A stretch of DNA of 28,744 nt from Planctomycetota bacterium (GCA_023417885.1 JAEZED010000107.1:1-28744); one strand, 5' to 3'; positions 14,617-24,056 are shown, numbered from the stretch's first letter. Notes: generated by a model not told the origin, from the sequence alone. Made by a program: numbers and translations.

Positions 14617-16965
14617 CTATTCCGGTTCCGGCAGCGCGGTCACTCGTTCGACCTGCCCGTTCACCCGCACCACCACCTCGCGTGGCTCGTCCGAGGTGAT
14701 GCGGTAGCCGGTTACCCGCCCGTCGCGCCAACGCGCATCGACGGTGAAGCCACCGCGGGCGCGCAGGCCGGTGAAGGAGCCGTCGCGCCACGCCGGCGGC
14801 AGGGCGGGGAGGAGCTCGATTTCCCCGTCATGGCTCTGCAGAAGCATCTCCGCCATGCCCGCCGTCGCGCCGAAGTTGCCGTCGATCTGGAACGGCGGAT
14901 GGGCGCAGAAAAGGTTCGGGAGCGTTCCGGCGCCCCTGCCCGCGGGCCGGAGCAGGTTGCCAAGCAGCCGATGGGCGCGCTGGCCGTCCTTCAGGCGGGC
15001 CCAGAAGCTGATCTTCCAGGCCATCGACCACCCCGTCCCCCCGTCACCGCGCGCCTCGAGCGACTTGCGCGCCGCGGCGAACAGTTCCGGCGTGCCGCGC
15101 TGCGTGATCTGTCGGCCCGGGTGCAGGGCGAAGAGGTGCGAGACATGCCGGTGCTGCGGCTCCGGCTCCTCGAACGCCTCGGCCCACTCCATCAGCCGCC
15201 CGTCGGGACCGACCGCCGGCCAGGCCAGCCGCTCGCGCGCTTCGGCAGCGCGGGCGACGAGTTCGTCCTCCACGCCAAGGGCCTTGGAGGCCTCGAGGAA
15301 GTTCGTCAGGAGATCCCACAGGATCTCCTGGTCCATGCTCGGGCCCATGCTGACCGACGCCACCTGCCCGTCGGCGGTCCGAAACCGGTTCTCCGGCGAG
15401 TTCGCCGGTCCGGAGACGAGTCTCCCCGTCTCCGGATGCTCCACGAGCCAGTCGAGCGCGAAGCGGACGGAGCCCGCCATCGTCGGGTAGGCGCGGCGGA
15501 GGAACGCCTCGTCGCCGCCGAAGGCGTAGTGCTCCCAGAGGTGCTGTGTGAGCCATGGCCCCGCCATCGGGAAGAGGCCCCAGTCGGGGTTGTAGTCGGG
15601 AGACGTGAAGCCCCAGGCGTTCGTCGCGTGATGCACCGTCCAGCCGCCGGCGCCGTAATGAACCTCGGCCGTCCGCGTGCCTGCCGGCACGAGCGACTCG
15701 ACCAGGTCGAACAGCGGCAGGGCACATTCGGCGAGGTTGGTCGTCTCCGCCGGCCAATAGTTCATCTGGAGGTTGATGTTCGTGTGGTAGTCGCCACTCC
15801 ACGGCGTCTCGATCGTGTGCGCCCAGAGCCCCTGGAGATTGGCGGGCAGGTCACCCGGGCGCGAGCTGGCAATGAGCAGGTAGCGGCCGAACTGGAAGTA
15901 CGTCTCCTCCAGGTCGGGATCGCGTCCGCCGGCGTGGCGGGCGACGAGGCGCGCAGCGGTCGGCAGGGCGGCGACGTCCGGACTGGTCTCGCCTAAATCC
16001 AGCGTCACGCGGTCGAAGAGCCTGCGGTGATCGGCGACGTGGGCCGACTTCAGCGCCTCGTACGGCGTCCCCGCCGCTCGTGCGATCTGCTCGGCGGTGA
16101 CCTCGACCGGCTCCGGCCCACCGAGGTAGTCGCCGGGGACGAGCTGGTAGTTCGTCTCCGCCGCGAGCAGCAAGGTGACAGCGTCGGCGGACTCGACGTG
16201 AAGCGTCGCACCTTGGGTCCAGGTGCGACCACCCTCGGTCACGGCGCGCAGGCGGACGGCGTAGCGCATGCCATCTCCGCCGCCGTTGTCCGGAAGGGCG
16301 CCGGTCATGAGCAGCCCTGCCTCGCCGGCAGCGTTCGTCTCGAAGCGCTCAGGGCGGTCGAGCGCGGCGGTGAAGGAGACCTGCCCGGGCCGGTCCGCGG
16401 TCAGGCGAAGCACCATCACCTGCGCCGGGTGGCTTGCGAAGACTTCGCGCGTGAACGTCACGTCGCCACGCCTATAGGTCACCCTCGCTATGGCGGAGTG
16501 CAGGTCGAGCTCACGCCGGTATCCGGCGACGGGAGCTTCCCCGGAAGCTGGGAGGTTGAGGCGAAGATCGCCGAGCGTCTGGTAGCTGCCGAACGGCCCT
16601 CTCGCGCGCGTGCCCGGATGCTCCAGGCTGCTGCGCAGGTGCTGGTACGTGAGCTTCTGCGCCTCGGCATACTCCCCGGCGAAGAGAAGGGAGCGGATGC
16701 GCTCCAGGGCAGGCAGCGCGTCCGGATTGTCGGCTTCCGTCGGCGCGCCGGACCAGAGCGAGTCCTCGTTGAGCTGGACGTGTTCGGCGTCGATGCCCCC
16801 GAAGACCATCCCGCCGAGCCGGCCATTGCCGATCGGCAGCGCTTCCTCCCACGCCTCGGCGGGCCTGTCGTACCAGAGCACGTCATCCGCCGCGGCGGGG
16901 AGGGGGAAGATCAGCAGCACGAGGAGCGCCAGCGCGGCCGATCTCCTCCGATTCGATTGCGTCAT
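14617..16965 (-). CDS. Secreted GH95 family alpha-L-fucosidase/galactosidase-like glycoside hydrolase
   Basis: 782 aa with a signal peptide (SAALALLVLLIFPLPAAA, residues 9-26). Family GH95 is indicated by WYDRPAEAWEEALPIGNGRLGG (31-52, N-terminal beta-sandwich; given here as one landmark, key residues E40, G46, N47, G48). Further marks are HTNINLQMNYW (Asn396, Asn398), SPENRF (Glu525) and FQIDGNFG (Asp695). These match the positions of the Asn/Asn, Glu and Asp catalytic residues known in the Bifidobacterium AfcA 1,2-alpha-fucosidase. Length fits single-module family members. Start ATG 16965 has GGAGG 7 nt upstream and lies 35 bp after the tdh stop. Substrate (fucosyl or galactosyl glycan) cannot be set from sequence alone. 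It acts outside the cytoplasm, unlike its operon partners. Confidence 0.9.
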   Translation of the reverse strand: MTQSNRRRSAALALLVLLIFPLPAAADDVLWYDRPAEAWEEALPIGNGRLGGMVFGGIDAEHVQLNEDSLWSGAPTEADNPDALPALERIRSLLFAGEYAEAQKLTYQHLRSSLEHPGTRARGPFGSYQTLGDLRLNLPASGEAPVAGYRRELDLHSAIARVTYRRGDVTFTREVFASHPAQVMVLRLTADRPGQVSFTAALDRPERFETNAAGEAGLLMTGALPDNGGGDGMRYAVRLRAVTEGGRTWTQGATLHVESADAVTLLLAAETNYQLVPGDYLGGPEPVEVTAEQIARAAGTPYEALKSAHVADHRRLFDRVTLDLGETSPDVAALPTAARLVARHAGGRDPDLEETYFQFGRYLLIASSRPGDLPANLQGLWAHTIETPWSGDYHTNINLQMNYWPAETTNLAECALPLFDLVESLVPAGTRTAEVHYGAGGWTVHHATNAWGFTSPDYNPDWGLFPMAGPWLTQHLWEHYAFGGDEAFLRRAYPTMAGSVRFALDWLVEHPETGRLVSGPANSPENRFRTADGQVASVSMGPSMDQEILWDLLTNFLEASKALGVEDELVARAAEARERLAWPAVGPDGRLMEWAEAFEEPEPQHRHVSHLFALHPGRQITQRGTPELFAAARKSLEARGDGGTGWSMAWKISFWARLKDGQRAHRLLGNLLRPAGRGAGTLPNLFCAHPPFQIDGNFGATAGMAEMLLQSHDGEIELLPALPPAWRDGSFTGLRARGGFTVDARWRDGRVTGYRITSDEPREVVVRVNGQVERVTALPEPE

Positions 16966-17000
16966 CGGCAGGCCTCCGCTCGCGGCGTTCTGGATCCGGC

Positions 17001-18062
17001 TCAGCGCCAGTTCAGGATGATCTTCCCGCTGTTGCCGCCCATCATCGTCTCGAAGCCCTTCTCGAACTCCGAATAGTGGAAGCGGTGGGTGATGACGGGG
17101 GAGATGTCCAGGCCGCTCTGGAGCATCGTCGTCATCTTGTACCACGTCTCGTACATCTCGCGCCCGTAGATCCCCTTGAGCGTGAGCATGTTGAAGACGA
17201 CGGTGCTCCAGTCGATCCGCACGTCGTTTCCGGGAATCCCCAAGATCGAGATCTTCCCACCGTGCGCCATGTTGCCGACCAGATCGCTGAAGGCCGGGCC
17301 GGCGCCGCTCATCTCGCAGCCGACGTCGAACCCCTCGGTCATCCCCAGCTCCTTCTGCACGTCGGCGAGCTTCTCCTCCCTCACGTTCACCACGCGCGTC
17401 GCACCGAGCTTCTTCGCCAGCTCCAGCCGGTACGGGTTCATGTCCGTCACCACCACGTGCCGCGCCCCCGCGTGCCGCGCGATCGCGGCCGCCATGCAGC
17501 CGATCGGGCCGGCGCCGGTGATCAGCACGTCCTCCCCCAGCAGGTCCCACTGGAGCACCGTGTGCACGGCGTTGCCGAACGGATCGAAGATGCTCGCCAC
17601 GTCCCGGTCGATCGACTCGTCCCGGTGGTGCCACACGTTCCCCATCGGGATCACCACGTACTCCGCGAACGCACCCGGCCGGTTCACGCCGACGCCCAGC
17701 GTGTGAGCGCACAGGTGACGCCTTCCCGCGAGGCAGTTGCGGCAGGTCCCGCAGACCACGTGACCTTCGCCGCTGACGAGCCAGCCGACCTTGAAGTCGG
17801 TCACGTTCTCGCCGATCGCCACGATCTCCCCCACGAACTCGTGCCCGACCACCATCGGCACCGGGATCGTCTTCCGGGCCCACTCGTCCCACTTCCAGAT
17901 GTGCACGTCGGTCCCGCAGATGCCGGTGCGATCGACCCGGATCATCACGTCGTTCGGCCCCATTTCCGGGGTCGGCACGTCCTTCAGCCAGAGCCCTTCC
18001 CGGGACTCGGCCTTCACGAGGGCTTTCATCGTCTCTGGTACGTCGGCGGGACGTTGAGGCAT
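17001..18062 (-). CDS. tdh: L-threonine 3-dehydrogenase
   Basis: A 353-aa zinc medium-chain dehydrogenase that oxidises threonine to 2-amino-3-ketobutyrate with NAD+. The sequence follows E. coli Tdh closely. Catalytic zinc ligands are Cys49 (GICGTDVHIW) and His74-Glu75 (VVGHEFVG). Structural zinc cysteines are 104, 107, 110 and 118. The Tdh-specific IFDPFGNAVHT, NAD-binding GAGPIG and ITHRFHYSEFEKGFE are also present. ATG 18062 lies 8 nt after TAAGAT and has no Shine-Dalgarno. ATG 18029 (MKALVK) aligns with the E. coli start and is the alternative. It is the first gene of tdh-GH95-kbl and divergent from the surface-protein gene. Confidence 0.95.
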   Translation of the reverse strand: MPQRPADVPETMKALVKAESREGLWLKDVPTPEMGPNDVMIRVDRTGICGTDVHIWKWDEWARKTIPVPMVVGHEFVGEIVAIGENVTDFKVGWLVSGEGHVVCGTCRNCLAGRRHLCAHTLGVGVNRPGAFAEYVVIPMGNVWHHRDESIDRDVASIFDPFGNAVHTVLQWDLLGEDVLITGAGPIGCMAAAIARHAGARHVVVTDMNPYRLELAKKLGATRVVNVREEKLADVQKELGMTEGFDVGCEMSGAGPAFSDLVGNMAHGGKISILGIPGNDVRIDWSTVVFNMLTLKGIYGREMYETWYKMTTMLQSGLDISPVITHRFHYSEFEKGFETMMGGNSGKIILNWR

Positions 18063-18076
18063 AGGCCGCTATCTTA
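18063..18076 (-). promoter_or_regulatory. -10-like TAAGAT before tdh
   Basis: TAAGAT on the minus strand (18076-18071) is 8 nt before ATG 18062. No convincing -35 is visible. A GCACGTGC palindrome lies at 18093-18100. The remaining gap to 18281 shows only the Shine-Dalgarno (GGGAGAGAG) of the divergent gene. Confidence 0.4.
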
Positions 18077-18281
18077 GCACCGCCTTGGACGCGCACGTGC
18101 CGTGACACGTTCACGAGCGGCCCAGATTGCCTCGCTTCACCGCCCGCCGCTTCTGCCTTCCGATTCCCTCCCGTCGCCCCCCGGTTTGCGGTTGCCGATG
18201 GGGGCCCATTCAGTATCCTCGCCCTTCGGGTCGCCGTCGTTCACGGCGTCCGCCAGATTCGTCCAACGGGAGAGAGAGCTG

Positions 18282-21197
18282 ATGTCATTCGTCAACGCCG
18301 TCCGGGCGCCGCTTCGCCGCGCCGCCGTCCTTTCCGCCGCTGTCGCGGCCGTCTCGCTTGCCGGTGTCGCCGGCGCCGACGACCACACCTGGATCAGCCG
18401 GGAGCATGGTCAGTTCAGCGACCCTGCCAACTGGCTGGGTGGCAACGTGCCGGCCTCGGGCGCCGACACCTTCCTCACCTTCACCAACCTCGGCCACTCC
18501 TCCTACCGCGCCTTCAACGACCTGGGCATCCTCAACGTCGGCGGCATCACCCTCGAGACGCGCACCAACACCGCCACCTTCATCAGCGTCAGCGCCGGCA
18601 GCGCCTACCAGTTCGGCGACGGGTCGTTCATCCGCAGCACCGACACCGGCCTCTTCCGCTTCGGCGGAATCAGCGGCGTTCCGAACGACTGGCGCCTCGT
18701 CGGCAACCTCACGCTCGACACCCAGTCCTACGGCAACACCTACGTCGCGGCCCCGGTCTCGGGCGCCGGCTCCCTCACCGTCACCGGCAGCGGGCCGAGC
18801 GAGCTCGACGGCTTCTTCCGGCTCGAGGGCGCCAACACCTTCACCGGCGGGGTCACGCTCCAGAGCGGCATCCTCGAGATCGGCAACGCATCGGGCCTCG
18901 GCACCGGCGTGCTGACGGCCGACGGGGGCATCTTCCGCACCAGCACCTCGCTGACCATCGCGAACAACATCGTCGCCAACCAGGACCTGCTGCTGCGCCC
19001 GCGCGACAGCGGCTTCACCCTCGCGGGCGTCATCAGCGGCCCCGGCGGGATCGACCTCCGCGGCGTCGGCGACCTCGACTACGCCGTCAACCTCACCAAC
19101 GCCAACACCTACACCGGCGCCACCGTGATCGACCAGGCCGAGTTCTACGAGCTGTTCATCGGCCTCCCCGGCATGACCGCCGGCAACATCGGGCTCAGCG
19201 GCAACGGCAGCATCGCCAGCAGCAGCCTTTACGACATCCGCAACGGCGGAGAGCTGCGGTTCGACAACGCCAGCAACCCCGGCCTCGACCGGCTGAACGA
19301 CACGGCCCCGATGCACCTGGTCAACGGCCGCCTCTCCGCCCTCGGCAACAACACCGCCGGCAACAACACCGTCGAGCGCGTCGGACCGGTGACGATCGAG
19401 GGAATGGCCCAGTTCTTCATCAACGGCCGCAACGGCGGAATGGAAGTCTCGACCCCGTCACTCACCCGCGGCGACCGCGCGACGATCATGATGGCGCAGG
19501 CCAACACCGGCGCCATCCTCAGCGTCGATTCCGCCGTCCCGATGGTCGGCGGGATCGTCCCCTGGATCGCCGGCTCCCCCTCCACGATCCTCTCCCCGCG
19601 CGACCTGGTCACCTACGACGGCGGACAGCTCCGCACGCTCACCGCCGGCGAGTACGCGACCGACCTCACGGCCGGCGCGTCGGCAAACGTGAAGCTTCCG
19701 GGCGGCAGCAGCGGGTCGGTGAACACCGTCGAGAACAACGACACCGTGACGGTGAACGCCCTGGTCGTCCCCGACTGGACGACCGTCAGCGGCACGGGGA
19801 CGGTCAACGTCGCCAGCGGCGCCGTGATTCTCGCCAACGGCACTGGCACGAGCTTCGACAACAACATCGACTTCGGCGCCGCCGAGGGGATCCTGCACAT
19901 CGGCAGCATCGTCACGATGAACGGCGTGATCTCCGGGAGCAACGGCCTGACCAAGTCGGGCGATTTCTCCGTCACGCTCACCCAGCCCCAGGCCTACACC
20001 GGCGTGACCACCATCAACGGCGGCGGGTTCCGATTCACCGATCCTGACACTTTCGACTCCACCAGCGGCTTCGTGAACCGCACCGCCGGCGGGGGCGAGC
20101 TGGTCGCCAGCCTCGACTGGCGCGGCGCCGGCACCGCCGTCATCGACAAGCCGGCCGAGGTCGCCAGCGGGGCGTTCCGGCTTGCCGCGCGCGAGGGCGG
20201 GGGCAATGCGCTGGAGTACGCCGGCGTCATCTCCGGCCCCGGCGTGGTTCACCTGGAGTCGGTCTTCAACGGCGACCATGGCCGGCTGATCCTCTCGAAC
20301 GACAACACCTACACCGGCGGCACGCGCATCGTGGACGCCGAGGTGGAGATCAACCGCGATTCGAACCTGGGCGCCCCGACGGGCGGTCTGAGCATCGCCG
20401 GCACCGTGGGCCAGGGGATCGTGCTCACGGGCGACTGGATCACCAGCCGGCCCATTCGCCTCCTGCGCAGCTCCACGCTCACCACCAACGGCTTCGATGC
20501 GCACTGGAACGGCCGGCTCGATTCGGACGCGAGCCTCACCAAGCTCGGCGCCGGCACCCTGCGCATCGCCCCCGACGGCATCGGCAACGGCGGCTCCTCG
20601 GGGTGGACGATCGGCGCCGCCAGCAGCACCGACTTCACGCACGGCGGGCGCGTGGAGATCGACGGGGACGTGCGGATGAACTGGACGGTCTGGGACGGCA
20701 CGCTCGCGGTGGACGGGACGATCGGCCGGCTCAGCGCGCTGTCGCTGGGCGGTTCGACGCCGCGGCTGGCGCCCGGCGACGTCGACGGGCCGGGGGCCGG
20801 GACGATGGAGGCATTCTTCATGTCCCTGGCGCACGGCACGCACATCGAGTTCGACCTGGGCTCCGAGAGCGACCTGCTCCGCTCCGTGACGACGCTCAAC
20901 CGCGGCAGCTCGGGCGACGGCCCGGTCTGGTTCGACTTCCGCGTCGGCGAGGGGGCGGACGAGGCGACCTACACGCTGATCGAGTACTTCGAGAACCCGT
21001 CCTCGAGCGTCACGTTCGAAGTGTCCGACTTCGCCTTCACCTCCAACATCGAGGGCTTCGACGGCTTCTTCGACCTCGTGCAGTTCGCCGATGGCACGCG
21101 CGGTCTCCAGTTCACCGTGACGGCCGTCCCGGCGCCCGCGGGAGCGATCGGGGCCATCGGCGCCATCGCCCTCCTGGCCGGCCGCCGGCGCGCCTGA
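18282..21197 (+). CDS. Large surface protein with autotransporter-type (PATR) repeats and VPAP C-terminal anchor
   Basis: 971 aa. Residues 1-32 form a signal peptide (AAVLSAAVAAVSLAGVAGA), followed by WISREHGQFSDPANWLGG, a start typical of secreted beta-helix proteins. Passenger-associated repeats recur, such as GANTFTGGVTLQSGILEIG, NANTYTGATVIDQ, PQAYTGVTTINGGGF and NDNTYTGGTRIVDAEVEI, each preceded by 'ISGPGG' or 'ISGSNG' strands. The C-terminus reads VPAPAGAIGAIGAIALL then AGRRRA: a sorting-type tripartite end (PAP motif, hydrophobic helix, Arg cluster) rather than a beta-barrel. So it is probably surface-anchored by an exosortase-like route, not a true type V autotransporter. ATG 18282 has GGGAGAGAG upstream; an in-frame GTG at 18102 is disfavoured because the signal peptide follows 18282. 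Ligand unknown. Confidence 0.8.
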   Translation: MSFVNAVRAPLRRAAVLSAAVAAVSLAGVAGADDHTWISREHGQFSDPANWLGGNVPASGADTFLTFTNLGHSSYRAFNDLGILNVGGITLETRTNTATFISVSAGSAYQFGDGSFIRSTDTGLFRFGGISGVPNDWRLVGNLTLDTQSYGNTYVAAPVSGAGSLTVTGSGPSELDGFFRLEGANTFTGGVTLQSGILEIGNASGLGTGVLTADGGIFRTSTSLTIANNIVANQDLLLRPRDSGFTLAGVISGPGGIDLRGVGDLDYAVNLTNANTYTGATVIDQAEFYELFIGLPGMTAGNIGLSGNGSIASSSLYDIRNGGELRFDNASNPGLDRLNDTAPMHLVNGRLSALGNNTAGNNTVERVGPVTIEGMAQFFINGRNGGMEVSTPSLTRGDRATIMMAQANTGAILSVDSAVPMVGGIVPWIAGSPSTILSPRDLVTYDGGQLRTLTAGEYATDLTAGASANVKLPGGSSGSVNTVENNDTVTVNALVVPDWTTVSGTGTVNVASGAVILANGTGTSFDNNIDFGAAEGILHIGSIVTMNGVISGSNGLTKSGDFSVTLTQPQAYTGVTTINGGGFRFTDPDTFDSTSGFVNRTAGGGELVASLDWRGAGTAVIDKPAEVASGAFRLAAREGGGNALEYAGVISGPGVVHLESVFNGDHGRLILSNDNTYTGGTRIVDAEVEINRDSNLGAPTGGLSIAGTVGQGIVLTGDWITSRPIRLLRSSTLTTNGFDAHWNGRLDSDASLTKLGAGTLRIAPDGIGNGGSSGWTIGAASSTDFTHGGRVEIDGDVRMNWTVWDGTLAVDGTIGRLSALSLGGSTPRLAPGDVDGPGAGTMEAFFMSLAHGTHIEFDLGSESDLLRSVTTLNRGSSGDGPVWFDFRVGEGADEATYTLIEYFENPSSSVTFEVSDFAFTSNIEGFDGFFDLVQFADGTRGLQFTVTAVPAPAGAIGAIGAIALLAGRRRA

Positions 21198-21250
21198 CGG
21201 CGGGGGTGTATATCCCGGACCCCCGCCGGCCCGCCGGCATTCCCGGCGGG
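21198..21250 (+). terminator. Two tandem GC hairpins after the surface-protein gene
   Basis: Directly after the stop, CGGCGGGGGT (21198-21207) pairs with ACCCCCGCCG (21219-21228). Then CCCGCCGG (21230-21237) pairs with CCGGCGGG (21243-21250). Both stems are perfect, but no T-run follows, so factor-independent termination is likely but not certain. Confidence 0.6.
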
Positions 21251-21276
21251 TCGTCTGCCGCGCGGAGTGGCTTCCG

Positions 21277-21310
21277 TTGCAGCCGCGCCGCCGGCGCGTA
21301 GGCTGTCGGC
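21277..21310 (+). promoter_or_regulatory. Promoter placing transcription at the M1 peptidase start codon
   Basis: TTGCAG (21277-21282), a 16-bp spacer and TAGGCT (21299-21304) end 6 nt before ATG 21311. No Shine-Dalgarno is present. The geometry fits a leaderless mRNA. Confidence 0.45.
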
Positions 21311-23971
21311 ATGATCCGCCTTCTGCTGTCCACCCTCCCGGCCCTCGTGGCTACGTTCCTCATCGCCGGCCAGCCGCACGCCTGGGCGCAGCCGGGATAT
21401 GACGCGGCCACCGGCCGCTCCACCAAGCGCTACGCCCCCGATCCGCAGGTGGACTACCGGCACCTGAAGCTCGACATGCGCATGCCCGACCCGGCCAGCC
21501 GCAGCTTCGAGGCGACCGAAACCCTCACCTTCACCACCCTCATGCTCCCCCTGGAGCGCCTCCGCCTCGACGCGGTGGATCTCGAGATCCGCCGGGTTAC
21601 CGATGGCGAGGGGAAGGAACTGGAGTTCCGCTACGACGGCCAGGAGGTGGTCGTGCTCTTCCCGCAGCCGATCGCTCCGATGACCGAGGCGACGCTGGTC
21701 TTCGAGTATGCCTGTATCGAGCCGGAAACCGGGCTGATCTTCGCGATTCCGGACGACGAGTACCCCGACCGGCCGCTCCACGTCCACTCCAAGGGGCAGC
21801 CGGAGTACAACCGCCACTGGCTCATCTGCCACGACTACCCCAACGAGCGCATGACGACGGAGATCATCGCGACCGTCCCGCGCAACCTGAAGGTCCTCTC
21901 TAATGGCGAGTTCGTGGTCGAGGAGGCGGCTGGCGAGGGGCTTCGCCGGTGGCACTACCGCATGAACAAGCCGCACGTCTCCTACCTCGTTTCCGTGGTG
22001 ATCGGGGAGTTCGACGTCGTCGAGGACGAGTGGAACGGCCGGCGCGTCAGCTACTGGGTTCCCCCGGGCCAGGCGCCGGGCGTGGAGCGCACCTTCGGCC
22101 GCACGAAGAACATGCTCGACTTCTTCAGCGACAAGCTCGGCGAGTATCCGTGGGAGGCGTATAACCAGAGCGTCGTCTACCTCTTCGCCTCCGGCGGCAT
22201 GGAGCACACCACCGCCACGACGCTGCACGAGGACTCGGTCTTCACCAGCGAGAAGGCGGCGGCGGGCAACTCGCTGGACGGGCTGATCGCCCACGAACTG
22301 GCCCACCAGTGGTTCGGCGATCACACGACCTGCAAGAGCTGGTCGCACCTCTGGCTCAACGAGGGGTTCGCCACGTACCTCGACTCGGCCTGGCACGAGC
22401 ATTACCACGGCCGCGACGAGTACGCCTACGAGGTCTACACCAACCACCGCTCGATCGCCCGCGCCGACGACGTAACGGTGGCGGGGGGGCTCTACAACCC
22501 GTTCTACGACCATCCCTCCGAGACCTTCCGCGCCCGCGTGAGCAATCCCTACGGCAAGGGCGCCGCCGTCATTCACATGCTCCGGGAGTACACCGGCGAC
22601 GACGAGGTCTTCTGGAACGCCCTGAAGCTCTTCCAGGCGCGCCATGCCCTCTCCCCAGTCGAGGCGGACCAGCTGCGCCGCTGCTTCGAGGACGTCACCG
22701 GCCGCGACTACGAGCGCTTCTTCCGGCAGTGGGTCTACCGCCCGGGAACGCCGCGCTTCGACGCGACCTACCAGTGGAACGACGCCGCCGGCGGCGCGGA
22801 GATCACGCTCGTGCAGACCCAGCCGATCGGTCCTGAATATCCGGCGTTCACAGGGCCGATGGAGGTCTGGGCCGTCATGAGCGACGGGAGCGTGCGCGAG
22901 TTCACCGTCGACATCGCGGGCCGTCAGACCCAGGCGCAGCTCCCGACCGGCGAGGAGCCGCAGCAGGTCGTCATCAACCCGAACAACGGCATGCTCTGCG
23001 CGCTCTCCTTCGAGCCGCCGCTGGCCATGACGCTGCGCCAGGCGACCGACGGGCCAACGCCCTTCGCCCGTCTCCAGGCGATCGACCGCCTCGCCGGCAG
23101 CCGCGACGGGCGGGCGCGCGACATCCTGGTCTCCATCCTCCATGATGCCGAGCGCCACTGGGGCCAGCGCGACGAGGCCGCCGCGGCGCTGGGCCGCATG
23201 AACACCGACGAGGCGCGCGACGCGCTGGTGGCGGCGCTGGCTGCCGGCATCGACGATCCGCGCGTGCGCCGCGCCGCCGTCAGCGCTGTGGGGGGCTATC
23301 GCCATGAGTCCGTCGCCCGCGCCCTGATCCCGTTCGCCCGGCAGGATCCGTCGCTCCTCGTCGAGGCCGCCGCCTGCGCCGGCCTGGCCCGGCAGGATGC
23401 GACCGACGCGATCGTCGAACTGCTCCTCGAGAAGGCGGAGGATCGCGGCTGGGGCCACCGCGTGCGCCAGGCGGCCGTCGCGGCGCTGGCGGACCTCGGG
23501 GAGACGCGTGGCATCGATCCCGCCATGGAGCTGGGCGGCTACGGCGGGCCGTTCCGCGCCCGCGGCACCGGCATCTCGGCGCTCGGCCAGCTCTACGCGT
23601 CAGCGAGCGAGGAGGAGCGGCAGCGGATCCGCGAGTTCCTCGTGGACCTGACGGACGATCCGCAGGAGCGGCATGCGCTGGGGGCGATCTCGGCCCTGGG
23701 CGCGACCGGCGACGAGGAGGCGCTCGCACCGCTTCAGCGCGTGGCGGACGGAAGCGCTCCCGAGGGCCATCGCGACGCCGCGCGGGAGGCGATCCGGCGG
23801 ATCAACAACGATGACCAGGGTGCGGCGCTCCGCTCGCTGCGCCGCCGGCTCGACGCGCTCGAGCAGCGCGCCGATGCCGAGCAGGCCGAGCAGGCGGTCA
23901 AGGCGCCCGAGGCCGAGGCCGAGCCCAGTTCCCCGCCCGCCACGCAGCCGGCGACCCGTCCGGCAGCGTGA
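21311..23971 (+). CDS. Secreted M1 family aminopeptidase with HEAT-repeat C-terminal domain
   Basis: 886 aa. Signal peptide at residues 1-26 (LLLSTLPALVATFLIAG, then HAWA-Q). An N-terminal beta-sandwich is followed by the gluzincin domain, with substrate-recognition SGGMEH (in place of GAMEN) and the zinc site HELAH (His328, Glu329, His332) with Glu351 in HLWLNEGFATYLD. The 18-residue spacing is that of M1 peptidases. From about 590 to 840 a series of helical pairs (RLQAIDRLAGSRDGRARDIL, RDEAAAALGRMNTDEARDAL, and similar) forms HEAT-like repeats. The end is a short coiled coil (LRRRLDALEQRADAEQAEQ) and a Pro/Thr-rich tail. It removes N-terminal residues from peptides in the periplasm or outside; the HEAT part may serve partner binding. 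Transcribed alone, ending at the 23994 terminator. Confidence 0.9.
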   Translation: MIRLLLSTLPALVATFLIAGQPHAWAQPGYDAATGRSTKRYAPDPQVDYRHLKLDMRMPDPASRSFEATETLTFTTLMLPLERLRLDAVDLEIRRVTDGEGKELEFRYDGQEVVVLFPQPIAPMTEATLVFEYACIEPETGLIFAIPDDEYPDRPLHVHSKGQPEYNRHWLICHDYPNERMTTEIIATVPRNLKVLSNGEFVVEEAAGEGLRRWHYRMNKPHVSYLVSVVIGEFDVVEDEWNGRRVSYWVPPGQAPGVERTFGRTKNMLDFFSDKLGEYPWEAYNQSVVYLFASGGMEHTTATTLHEDSVFTSEKAAAGNSLDGLIAHELAHQWFGDHTTCKSWSHLWLNEGFATYLDSAWHEHYHGRDEYAYEVYTNHRSIARADDVTVAGGLYNPFYDHPSETFRARVSNPYGKGAAVIHMLREYTGDDEVFWNALKLFQARHALSPVEADQLRRCFEDVTGRDYERFFRQWVYRPGTPRFDATYQWNDAAGGAEITLVQTQPIGPEYPAFTGPMEVWAVMSDGSVREFTVDIAGRQTQAQLPTGEEPQQVVINPNNGMLCALSFEPPLAMTLRQATDGPTPFARLQAIDRLAGSRDGRARDILVSILHDAERHWGQRDEAAAALGRMNTDEARDALVAALAAGIDDPRVRRAAVSAVGGYRHESVARALIPFARQDPSLLVEAAACAGLARQDATDAIVELLLEKAEDRGWGHRVRQAAVAALADLGETRGIDPAMELGGYGGPFRARGTGISALGQLYASASEEERQRIREFLVDLTDDPQERHALGAISALGATGDEEALAPLQRVADGSAPEGHRDAAREAIRRINNDDQGAALRSLRRRLDALEQRADAEQAEQAVKAPEAEAEPSSPPATQPATRPAA

Positions 23972-23993
23972 CAGTGGCAACTGCAAACAGAAA

Positions 23994-24022
23994 CACCCCG
24001 CGGGCGCCTGGCCCGCGGGGTG
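23994..24022. terminator. Strong bidirectional intrinsic terminator
   Basis: CACCCCGCGGGC (23994-24005), a 5-nt loop and GCCCGCGGGGTG (24011-24022) form a perfect 12-bp stem. On the plus strand it is followed by CTTGCTTTC and on the minus strand by TTTCTGTTTGC. It sits between the convergent M1 peptidase and PEP-CTERM genes and can serve both. Confidence 0.85.
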
Positions 24023-24056
24023 CTTGCTTTCGATCCATATCAGCTCCCGCGCCCTG

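Noticed and set aside
14527..14791. Longer N-terminus for kbl up to 14791
   Set aside because: It would overlap the GH95 gene by ~175 bp and reads as Arg-rich shadow sequence; ATG 14527 has a good Shine-Dalgarno.
16966..18114. GH95 frame extended upstream through tdh to 18114
   Set aside because: The extension is an antisense-free shadow of tdh in another frame; the signal peptide and ribosome binding site fix the start at 16965.
20969..23458. Long minus-strand open frame opposite the M1 peptidase
   Set aside because: Another high-GC shadow; the plus strand encodes a complete M1 peptidase with catalytic residues.
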